This document shows positions 43,220-50,315 of a DNA stretch of 64,000 nt, piece after piece. The notes beneath the pieces were generated by a model that saw only the letters and a list, made by a program, of their open reading frames with translations, searched no databases and was not told the DNA's origin. This DNA comes from Zavarzinia marina (GTDB lineage Bacteria; Pseudomonadota; Alphaproteobacteria; Zavarziniales; Zavarziniaceae), in the NCBI RefSeq assembly GCF_021568905.1, contig NZ_JAKGSB010000003.1:62001-126000 (forward strand), written 5' to 3'. The position numbers and the translations under genes are program-made. The first letter of the stretch is position 1, and each line of letters opens with the position of its first letter.

Positions 43220-44386
43220 TCAGCGGATATAGAGGCGGACTTCCGGCACCGAGGCTTCGCCGCTGGTGGTCGCGGCGACCGAGACCCGGTCGGACGGCAG
43301 GCCCATGTCGGTCAGGGTGCGCAGCACGCCCTGGGCGTTCTGCTTCGACTTGGTCTGGTTCAGGGCGACCTCGGCGGCGGTACCGCCCGACGGCGTGACC
43401 GCGATCAGGTCGAAGCCGGTCTGCGGGCGCTGTTCCAGCACCTTGGAGACGGCGTTGTAGAGCGCCTGCTGATAGGCGACGTTCGGATTGTCGAAGCGGA
43501 TCACCACCAGCGGGCGGCGTTCGTCCAGGATCGCGCTGGCCGAGGCGCCGGGGCGATAGGCCGGTGCGTCCTGATAATAGGTCGGCGTCGCCGAGACGCG
43601 GCTCGGGGTGAAGGTCCGGGTCGCGATCGAATCGCCGTAGAGTTCGCCGTTCTTGATCGCCAGCGCCATGGTGGTCAGATTGCCGCGCTCGCCGGCGACA
43701 TAGACGGTCTGGCGCGAGATCTGGTCCGAAAGGGCGGTCAGCAGGCGGTCGATGCGGACGACGAGGCGCGCCGTATCGTCCTCGATCATGTTGAGGGCGA
43801 CCCGGTCCTGATCGATACCGCCGGAGAGGCCGAGGGCGGCCTGGGTCGATTCGAGCAGATAGGCGGCGGAGGTCGAGGACGAGGCGACCGCATTGGCGAG
43901 CTGGCCGAGGGCGGTGACGTTGCCGGTGACCGAATCGAGCTCGCGCTGGGCCTGGTTCCACTGCTGCACGAGAAGCGGGTTGCCCGGCGTGGTGCCGAGC
44001 TGGAGGCGCGCCTGGATGGCGGCGACCACGCCGTGATAAGCCTCGGACGAGCGCACGGTCTGGGCGATCAGCGAATCGAAGTTGGTGCGCTGGGCTTCGA
44101 CATTGGCGTTCAGGCGTTGCAGGTCGCCGCGCAACTGCTCGACCTTGCGGCCGACCACGGTACCGGTGGAGCCGACGTTGAAGCCGCTGAAGACGCCGCC
44201 GCTGCCGCCCGACGCCTCTTCATAGCTCCGCGACGGCGGAGAGGAGAGCCAGCTGCAGCCGCCGAGCCCGGAAACCGCCAGGATCAGAAGGGTGACGGGA
44301 AGGACGCGACCGCGCCCGGTTGAAGCCGTTCTGCCGTCCACGGGTGCCGTGGCGGTTTCGAAAGCACGATCGGTCGCGAAAGCCAT
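43220..44386 (-). CDS. Putative lipoprotein of unknown function
   Basis: A 388-residue protein. After about 28 polar residues comes a hydrophobic stretch and a lipobox SGLGGC, so it is probably a lipoprotein with Cys near position 44. A coiled-coil-like segment (KVEQLRGDLQRLNANVEAQRTNF) follows. The C-terminal third (VVIRFDNPNVAYQQALYNAVSKVLEQRPQTGFDLIAVTP) resembles a periplasmic OmpA-like alpha/beta fold, ending SVPEVRLYIR. I do not recognise a named family. The long n-region before the lipobox is odd, but no later start codon is available. Confidence 0.6.
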   Translation of the reverse strand: MAFATDRAFETATAPVDGRTASTGRGRVLPVTLLILAVSGLGGCSWLSSPPSRSYEEASGGSGGVFSGFNVGSTGTVVGRKVEQLRGDLQRLNANVEAQRTNFDSLIAQTVRSSEAYHGVVAAIQARLQLGTTPGNPLLVQQWNQAQRELDSVTGNVTALGQLANAVASSSTSAAYLLESTQAALGLSGGIDQDRVALNMIEDDTARLVVRIDRLLTALSDQISRQTVYVAGERGNLTTMALAIKNGELYGDSIATRTFTPSRVSATPTYYQDAPAYRPGASASAILDERRPLVVIRFDNPNVAYQQALYNAVSKVLEQRPQTGFDLIAVTPSGGTAAEVALNQTKSKQNAQGVLRTLTDMGLPSDRVSVAATTSGEASVPEVRLYIR

Positions 44387-44741
44387 CCCGTTTCACTCGT
44401 CATTATGGGGCGGGGCGCACGAGCCCTGTGACGCGCCTAACGACGTCTGCCTCGCCCAGCCGATCCGCACCTAGTCGTCCCCTTAAGCCAGGGCGATACT
44501 AGCCACAGCGGGGAAAGGCCACAAGCGGACAAAGCCAAAGAATTCAGTCCGTTGCATATCGGTCGCGCTTCGGTGGCGCCCCGATCGCGCCCCAGCCGCC
44601 CCAAGGCGGCGCCGGGGCCCCCGTGGCGCGCGTCCGCCGCCGCCGCCGGCCAGCCATGTTTTTCGCATTTCCCTGTTGCAAGCCCGAACCCCTTCGGTTA
44701 GGTTCCCGGCCTCCGAAGCGGCCCCGCCGCATCAGGACAGC
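44387..44741. other. Intergenic region before tRNA-Arg
   Basis: It contains the lipoprotein leader and the tRNA promoter (separate entry). The central part (44570-44650) is very GC rich with CCGCCGCCGCC runs. No gene is supported. Confidence 0.5.
44676..44704 (+). promoter_or_regulatory. Sigma-70-type promoter of tRNA-Arg
   Basis: TTGCAA at 44676-44681, a 17-nt spacer, then TAGGTT at 44699-44704. The mature tRNA begins 37 nt further on. Confidence 0.5.
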
Positions 44742-44818
44742 GCGCCCGTAGCTCAGCTGGATAGAGCATCAGACTACGAATCTGAGGGTCAGGAGTTCGA
44801 ATCTCTTCGGGCGCGCCA
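44742..44818 (+). tRNA. tRNA-Arg (anticodon ACG)
   Basis: Acceptor arms GCGCCCG and CGGGCGC pair fully, the discriminator is G and the CCA end is encoded (44816-44818). The D-arm reads GCTCAGCTGGATAGAGC, the anticodon loop contains ACG flanked by CT and AA, and the T-loop is TTCGAAT. The anticodon A is normally edited to inosine by TadA. It borders an AT-richer patch, and tRNA-Arg genes are common integration targets. Confidence 0.96.
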
Positions 44819-44951
44819 ATCCTTCCTTTTTAAATCGATGGGTTAGGAAACGGTCTTTTGGCCGTTGGCCAGGTCGAGCTAGGCCGTTAAGCGTACCGTA
44901 AGCGGGGTAGGGGCGCCGGCCCGATTCCTCATTGCAATCGCCTGCGGCCTA

Positions 44952-45470
44952 CTAGGCGGGTTCGAGGAAAAATCGCACCTCTTCCAACGTATCGATTAAC
45001 CCTCCAAAGAAGCCCTGTGAGGTAACGTTAACAAGCCCTTCAGGCTCGCTTATGTCTCCCTCATCGAAAAAACTGTCACCGGGCCGCTTCACCTCGAACG
45101 GGAGGTTGGGGATGTTCAGCAGTTGATTGTAGCTGTCGCCTTGCCCGTGCTTCAGCACGTTTACGGCAAGATAGTAAGAGTGAAGTCGCTCCGCGAGATT
45201 GTTCCGGCCGGCAGCATTCAGTCGTTGCTTGAGTTGGCCAAAGAACGATCCTTGCGGAATGTGCTGCTGCATCCGCGATTCAAAAAGTGAAAATATGCCC
45301 ACGGCGGCAACCTCGATCTCGACAGTGACCGTCCGCAATCTGTTGACGAAGACGGTCTGCCCACCCTCTCTGTCCATTTGCTCCACAATTGCGGAAGCTT
45401 CCGCATGGGCCTTGTTCGCAATTACCTGCGCCGCTCTCAATAGAAGCGGTATGCCACCCAGCGCGCCCAT
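44952..45470 (-). CDS. Hypothetical helical protein, possibly HEPN-like
   Basis: A 172-residue protein I cannot assign. It looks mostly helical. The segment VAAVGIFSLFESRMQQHI followed by ERLHSYYLAVNVLKHGQGDSYNQL, with its conserved-looking KHG, is reminiscent of HEPN-type RNase or abortive-infection proteins, though the match is weak. Base composition is more AT rich than neighbours and codon use is less biased, which suggests recent acquisition. It stands alone just downstream of tRNA-Arg, in the opposite orientation. Confidence 0.6.
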   Translation of the reverse strand: MGALGGIPLLLRAAQVIANKAHAEASAIVEQMDREGGQTVFVNRLRTVTVEIEVAAVGIFSLFESRMQQHIPQGSFFGQLKQRLNAAGRNNLAERLHSYYLAVNVLKHGQGDSYNQLLNIPNLPFEVKRPGDSFFDEGDISEPEGLVNVTSQGFFGGLIDTLEEVRFFLEPA

Positions 45471-46000
45471 TCTCGTCCCCTCCTATCAACGATATTCGAG
45501 GGTAGCGGATGACGACGGTCCCTCAAAGCAACAGCCCCGCCGTTGGGCAGGGCTGCGTATAGGGTACGGCTGGAGACATCAGCCTATGCAGGCCGCCATA
45601 CCCCATTGTCTTCCCAACCCCGCAAGGCGTTGATCACAACTGCCATGTCGCGGCGGTCTAGCCTGTCGGCCCGCACCTCGGCCTGCGCATGAGCCGCAAA
45701 GGCGCCGAGCTGCCATTGGCTCGCGTCAGCATGGCACCGCTGTCCATGTGCTCAGCTCTGCTCTTAAGCTGTCGCAGGGCAGGACCGACAATTCTCATCG
45801 CGCTCGGTTCAGGAGCACTCGGCGATGGCCTCGGGTTCCGCGTTGCCTGCACCCAAAACGGTTACATGATGGTTGTTTTGACGATTGACCAGACATATCC
45901 GGGTTGTCGACTATGGATAATAAGAATCATGAAAAAATTAACCATATTGGGAAAGCGCACGCGGATGGCATTGGGTCACTTAAGTTGCCGCGAGGTAAAT
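45471..46000. other. Gene-poor accessory stretch with an AT-rich core
   Basis: It contains a possible decayed reading frame (45584-45751 minus, listed separately). The segment 45855-45985 is clearly AT richer than the surroundings, with TTGACG, TTGACC and GGATAATAAG elements that could be promoter parts for the receiver gene downstream. No complete gene is convincing. Confidence 0.5.
45584..45751 (-). pseudogene. Possible gene remnant
   Basis: An open frame of 55 codons without a clear start reads WQLGAFAAHAQAEVRADRL, then DRRDMAVVINALRGWEDNG, ending VWRPA. It looks like the C-terminus of a real small protein. A plausible N-terminal part (MRIVGPALRQLKSRAEHMD, upstream to about 45800) lies in another frame, so a frameshift may have broken the gene. 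Family not recognised. Confidence 0.3.
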
Positions 46001-46426
46001 GTGTCTATCAATATGGACGAAATGGAAGAAAAGCCGAAGGTCCTGGTGATCGATGGCGACGCCGACCGCCGTTCCGTGCTTCTCCATTATATCTCGTCTT
46101 GGGGCTTCGAAGTCGAAGGCGCCTATGACGGGTACTCGGGCATGCGCTGCGTGCTTCATGGCCGGCCGGACGTCATCGTGGTCGACGGCGGGCTGCGCGG
46201 CTGGGCGCCGGCGCGGGTGATCGACGGCGTCGCCAGGCTCGGGTCCCGGGCCAAGGTGATCATGCTGAACGAGCCGGCGCTTTCCACGGTCGAGCGAAAG
46301 GGGCCGCGCCGCGTCTTCGGGGTCGTCGGCGACGACATGCCGTTCTCCAGCATGCGGCAATTGATCGCCGCCGCTCTCGACCGGCGCGCGCCGCAACCGG
46401 CGGCCTCGCGCATGCAGGCGCTCTAG
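46001..46426 (+). CDS. Degenerate single-domain response regulator
   Basis: About 141 residues, mostly one receiver-like domain: KVLVIDGDADRRSVLLHYISSWGFEVEGAYDG, then the phospho-acceptor strand DVIVVDGGLRG. The Asp equivalent is kept, but the usual Thr/Ser after the fourth strand is Asn (VIMLNEP) and the lysine strand is altered (ERKGPRR). Phosphorylation chemistry may be impaired. Start GTG 46001 has GAGGT close by; ATG 46013 is an alternative. No histidine kinase is adjacent. It converges on hmuV. Confidence 0.65.
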   Translation: MSINMDEMEEKPKVLVIDGDADRRSVLLHYISSWGFEVEGAYDGYSGMRCVLHGRPDVIVVDGGLRGWAPARVIDGVARLGSRAKVIMLNEPALSTVERKGPRRVFGVVGDDMPFSSMRQLIAAALDRRAPQPAASRMQAL

Positions 46427-46447
46427 GCGGATCCGGTCGACGGCCGA

Positions 46448-47254
46448 TCAGGGGCAACGGGCGGCGCGGGGCGCGATCAGAACCCCGCCGCCGACCGGAT
46501 TGGCGATCACTTCCGCGTCGATGCCATAGACAGCGGCGATCAGGCCGCGATCGAGGGTCGCGCCCGGCGGCCCGTCGGCGACGATGCGCCCGCCCGCCAT
46601 CACCACCAGACGATCGCAGACCGACGCCGCGAGGCCGAGGTCGTGCAGCACCGCCAGCACGCCGAGGCCGCGCCGCGAAAGATCGCGGGCCAGCGTCATG
46701 ACGGCCAGCTGATGCGCCGGATCGAGGCTGGCGGTCGGTTCGTCGAGCAACAGATAGCGCGCCCGGTCCGGCCGTTCCCCGGCCAGGAGGTCGAGCTGGG
46801 CGAGGCAGCGCGCGAGCTGCACCCGCTGCTGTTCGCCGCCGGAGAGCGTGGTGTAGAGCCTGTCGCCGTAATCGGCGAGATCCACCTGCGCCAGGGCGGC
46901 GGCGACCACGGCCCGGCCGCGTCCCCGCGTCTCGTCGTCGCCATGGGGCAGACGGCCCAGGCCCACGACTTCCGAGACCCTGAAGGCGAAATCGAGATGG
47001 GTGCTCTGGGGCAGGACGGCGATGCGTCGCGCCCGCTCCCGCCCCCGCAGGCGGGCAAGCGGCGTCTCGTCCAGGTCGGCGCGGCCTTCCGCCGGCCGCG
47101 CCTCGCCCGCCAGCAGGCGCAGCAGGCTGGACTTGCCGGCGCCGTTCGGGCCGATCACGGCGGTCAGTTGCCCGGGTGCGACCGAGAGTGAGGCACGGTC
47201 GAGAATGCGCCGGCCCGACGGCAGGATCAACGACAGCTCACGCGCGGCCAGCAC
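46448..47254 (-). CDS. hmuV: Heme ABC transporter ATP-binding protein
   Basis: A 268-residue FecE-type ATPase with Walker A GPNGAGKSS, signature LSGGEQQRVQLARCL and Walker B LLLDEPTASLD, then the switch His in AVLHDLGLA. The HmuV-like segment TLSGGEQQRVQLARCLAQL with the D-rich insert GERPDRARYLL is typical of heme importers. GTG 47254 gives a normal length and overlaps hmuU by 17 bp. It powers heme import through HmuU. Confidence 0.9.
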   Translation of the reverse strand: MLAARELSLILPSGRRILDRASLSVAPGQLTAVIGPNGAGKSSLLRLLAGEARPAEGRADLDETPLARLRGRERARRIAVLPQSTHLDFAFRVSEVVGLGRLPHGDDETRGRGRAVVAAALAQVDLADYGDRLYTTLSGGEQQRVQLARCLAQLDLLAGERPDRARYLLLDEPTASLDPAHQLAVMTLARDLSRRGLGVLAVLHDLGLAASVCDRLVVMAGGRIVADGPPGATLDRGLIAAVYGIDAEVIANPVGGGVLIAPRAARCP

Positions 47255-48296
47255 GGCGATGCACCAGAAGCCAGAGGAAGAAGGGCCCGCCGATACAGCC
47301 GGTGACGATGCCGACCGGCAGTTCGGCCGGGGCAACGGCGAGGCGGGCGGTGATATCGGCCAGCAGCATCAGGAAGGCGCCGATCAGCGCCGCCGCCGGC
47401 AGCAGCAGGCGATGCCCGGGCCCGAGCGCGAGGCGGGCGAGATGGGGCGCCATCAGGCCGATGAAGCCGATCACCCCGGCAAGCGCCACCGCCGCGCCGA
47501 CGCCGATGCTGGTGGCGACGACGACGATCCGCTTCAGGCGCACGACGTCGAGCCCGAGGTGATGGGCCTCGCGCTCGCCGAGCAGCATGGCGTCGAGCGC
47601 GCGCGCCAGCCAGGGCAGGGCGACGAGGGGCGCCAGCAGGGCCGGCAGGCCCCAGAGGATGCCGTCGATCGGCGCCGCCGACAGGCTGCCCATGGTCCAG
47701 AACACCAGGGCGCGCAATTGCTGGTCGTCGCCGACGAAGACGAGAAGGCCGGTGCCGGCGGCGGCGAGTGCCGCGATGGCGATCCCGGCGAGCAGCAGGG
47801 CGGCGGTCGAGCCGCCGGCCAGCGCCGCGATCCGGGCGACGAGAAGGGTCGCGCCCAGGGCCCCGGCGAAAGCGGCCAGCGGCAGGGCATGGATACCGGC
47901 GAAATCGAGGCCCAGCGCGGGGCCGAGCACGATGAAGCCGACGGCGCCCAGCGTGCCGCCCGACGAGACGCCGATGATCCCGGGATCGGCCAGCGGGTTG
48001 CGGAACAGGCCCTGGAAGGCGGCGCCCGCGACCGCGAGGCCGGCCCCGACCAGAATGCCCAGAATCACGCGCGGCAGGCGGATGGCGAAGAGCACGGCGC
48101 CATGGGTGGGATCCGCCGGGGCCTGGCCGAACAGCATGGCCAGAATCTCGCCGGGCGGAATCGGCACCGGGCCGAGGCCGAGGCCGGCGATGGCGGCACC
48201 GCCGACGGCCAGTCCCAGCAGGCCCAGCACCAGGCCGCGCAGGCGGCGCCGGGCACTCACGTCCTGCCCCGGCGCCGCGACCGTGCCCACGGTCAT
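47238..48296 (-). CDS. hmuU: Heme ABC transporter permease (FecCD family)
   Basis: A 352-residue inner-membrane permease with about ten hydrophobic segments. Family motifs are RLPRVILGILVGAGLAVAGAAFQGLFRNPLADPGIIGVSSGG and the C-terminal GVIGFIGLMAPHLARLALGPGHRLLLPAAALIGA. It moves heme from the periplasm with HmuV and HmuT. ATG 48296 overlaps the hmuT stop by 4 bp. Confidence 0.93.
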   Translation of the reverse strand: MTVGTVAAPGQDVSARRRLRGLVLGLLGLAVGGAAIAGLGLGPVPIPPGEILAMLFGQAPADPTHGAVLFAIRLPRVILGILVGAGLAVAGAAFQGLFRNPLADPGIIGVSSGGTLGAVGFIVLGPALGLDFAGIHALPLAAFAGALGATLLVARIAALAGGSTAALLLAGIAIAALAAAGTGLLVFVGDDQQLRALVFWTMGSLSAAPIDGILWGLPALLAPLVALPWLARALDAMLLGEREAHHLGLDVVRLKRIVVVATSIGVGAAVALAGVIGFIGLMAPHLARLALGPGHRLLLPAAALIGAFLMLLADITARLAVAPAELPVGIVTGCIGGPFFLWLLVHRRAGRA

Positions 48297-49144
48297 GGGG
48301 CGGCCAGTTCGGGATGGATGTGGCGGGCGAGTTCCAGCACCGCCGCCGGGGTGCGCGGCCCGAAGCCGAGAAGAAACAGCCCGTCCATCACCACGATGTC
48401 GCCGTTCCGGCCCGCCGGGGTCTGATCCAGGGGGGCGAGGGCGGCGATCGCGGCGGGGCCGCCCAGGCGCTCGGCGACGTGATCCATCAGTACGATATAG
48501 TCGGGGGCGGCGGCGACGATCGCCTCGGTGCTGACGGGGCGAAAGCCGGTGACGCCCGACACGGCGTTGATGCCGCCGGCCATGGCGATCATGGCGTCGG
48601 CCGAGGTCCTGTCGCCGCCGGCGAGCGGCGCGCCCTTGCCGAGGTCGAGGAGGAAGAGCACGCGGGGCCGGCTGGTCGCCCGGCCGACGGTGGCGAAGGT
48701 TTCGGCGAAGGCGGCGGTAACCTCGGCGGCCAGGGCATCCCCCGCCGCCTCGGCATCGACCAGGGCGGCGACGGCGCGGATCTTCTCGGCGATGCCGTCG
48801 GGGCGGGGATCGTCGGGCAGGGTGCGGATGGGAATGCCCGCGCTCTCGATCTGCGCGATCGCATTGGCGGGACCGGCGTCCGGCGGCGCGATGATCAGAT
48901 CGGGCGAGAAGGCGATGACGCCTTCCGCCGTCAGGGCGCGGACATAGCCGACCTTGGGCAGGGCGAAGACCGCCGGCGGATAGGTGCTGGTCAGATCGGT
49001 CGCGACCAGATCCGTCTCCTTGCCGAGACGGTAGAGAATTTCCGTCGCCGAGCCGTCGAGGGAGACGATGCGGCCCGGCTCGGCCATCGCCGGCGCGGCG
49101 AGGGCGGAGAGGATGAGGGCGGCGGCGAGAAGGCGGCGCGGCAT
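48293..49144 (-). CDS. hmuT: Periplasmic heme-binding protein
   Basis: A 283-residue class III binding protein. It has a signal peptide (PRRLLAAALILSALAAPAMA) and then RIVSLDGSATEILYRLGKETDLVATDLTSTYPP, the usual HmuT/ShuT heme-pocket opening with a candidate Tyr ligand. It delivers heme to HmuUV. ATG 49144 overlaps the hmuS stop by one base; a GTG at 49147 is equally possible. Confidence 0.9.
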   Translation of the reverse strand: MPRRLLAAALILSALAAPAMAEPGRIVSLDGSATEILYRLGKETDLVATDLTSTYPPAVFALPKVGYVRALTAEGVIAFSPDLIIAPPDAGPANAIAQIESAGIPIRTLPDDPRPDGIAEKIRAVAALVDAEAAGDALAAEVTAAFAETFATVGRATSRPRVLFLLDLGKGAPLAGGDRTSADAMIAMAGGINAVSGVTGFRPVSTEAIVAAAPDYIVLMDHVAERLGGPAAIAALAPLDQTPAGRNGDIVVMDGLFLLGFGPRTPAAVLELARHIHPELAAP

Positions 49145-50214
49145 CACGCCCGGCCCGGCAGGCCGTCGACCAGATGGCGCCAGGCGTCCAGTTCGATCTC
49201 GCCGGGCTTGCGCTTGCCGAACAGCATGGCGATCAGATCGCCCTCGGCGTCGAACAGTTCGACCGAGGTGACGGTGCCGTCGCGCGTGGGCTTCTTCACC
49301 ACGTAACTGCTGGCGATCCGGTCCAGACGCAGATGCAGGTTGAAGCCCGGGTCCATCACGTTGATCCAGGGCCCCATCTCGACGATGTTGGCGACGGGGC
49401 CGGTGTGGATCTGGATCACGCCTGCACTGCCGACGAAGATCATGATCGGCAGGGCCTCGCCCGATGCGGTTTCCAGCAAGGGGCGGATGGCGGCCCTGTC
49501 GAGCGGGCGGCAGAATTCGTCGCCGATCAGGCGCAGCGCCTGTTCGCGGCGGACGTCGAAACGGCGCAGCAGGGCGAAGAACTCGTGGGTATCCTCCAGG
49601 GCGCGCCAGGCGGCGGCGAAGCCGCCGACGTCGATCGCCGCATCGGGGCGTTCCGCCGGCTTCGGCGCGACGGCGAAGACCGGCTGTTCCGGGCCCTGGC
49701 CGTCGGCGGTGAAATCAGCGACGAGGCGGTCGAAGGCGGCAATGTCGCTGCCGGCCCGCAGATAGACCTTGTGAACCGCCGTGCCGTCCTTGTCGAAGAA
49801 TTGCAGGCTGCGGCGGATGCCGTCCTTGGTGTCTTCGCGAAGGGCGAAACCCATGGCCCAATGGCCGAAAAAGATGCGCAGGTCGATGTCGGGATCGAGC
49901 ACGAGGCCGATATGGCCTTCGAGGGAGAGCTTGTCGTAGCGCCCGACCTTCTCGTGGACGCAGGATTCGTTCCGGGTCAGGGCCATGACCTCGCCCAGTT
50001 CGGGCAGCCGGGCGACGATCGCCGTGAAGCGTGGGGCCAGGCGGACCGTCGCGGCCGTGCCGCAGCCCAGCGCGACCAGTTCCCCCTCGCTGATGCCGAG
50101 GCGGGCGGCGGCCTCGCGGGCACGAAGCGCCGGCTCCGCCGCGCGCAGGTCGGCGAGGCGCCGGGCGAGGGCGGCAACATCGGTGGGCTGGGGCGGGGCG
50201 AGATCGTCGGGCAT
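49144..50214 (-). CDS. hmuS: Hemin-degrading / heme-trafficking protein HmuS
   Basis: A 356-residue cytoplasmic protein with two HemS-type halves: the first includes RNESCVHEKVGRYDKLSLEGHIGLVLDPDIDLRIFFGHW and the second WINVMDPGFNLHLRLDRI. It binds incoming heme and releases iron or passes heme on. ATG 50214 has GGAA upstream, whereas the longer 50271 reading overlaps a candidate operator. First gene of hmuSTUV, all overlapping by 1-17 bp. Confidence 0.9.
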   Translation of the reverse strand: MPDDLAPPQPTDVAALARRLADLRAAEPALRAREAAARLGISEGELVALGCGTAATVRLAPRFTAIVARLPELGEVMALTRNESCVHEKVGRYDKLSLEGHIGLVLDPDIDLRIFFGHWAMGFALREDTKDGIRRSLQFFDKDGTAVHKVYLRAGSDIAAFDRLVADFTADGQGPEQPVFAVAPKPAERPDAAIDVGGFAAAWRALEDTHEFFALLRRFDVRREQALRLIGDEFCRPLDRAAIRPLLETASGEALPIMIFVGSAGVIQIHTGPVANIVEMGPWINVMDPGFNLHLRLDRIASSYVVKKPTRDGTVTSVELFDAEGDLIAMLFGKRKPGEIELDAWRHLVDGLPGRA

Positions 50215-50253
50215 GGCTGTTTCCGTCGGAGCCGGGCAGATTTTAAGAGTCAC

Positions 50254-50265
50254 TTGCATTTGCAA
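50254..50265. promoter_or_regulatory. Palindromic element upstream of hmuS
   Basis: TTGCATTTGCAA, arms TTGCA / TGCAA, 40-51 bp before the hmuS start. It may be an iron-regulator site, but it does not match the classical Fur box closely. Confidence 0.35.
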
Positions 50266-50315
50266 TCGCATGGTGCCGCCGGGCTGTCAACCGGCAGCCC
50301 GGCGGCGGCGCGGCA

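Noticed and set aside
44676-44818. Prophage integration with attL/attR at tRNA-Arg
   Set aside because: No integrase, no second copy of the tRNA 3' end in the window; kept only as an accessory patch.
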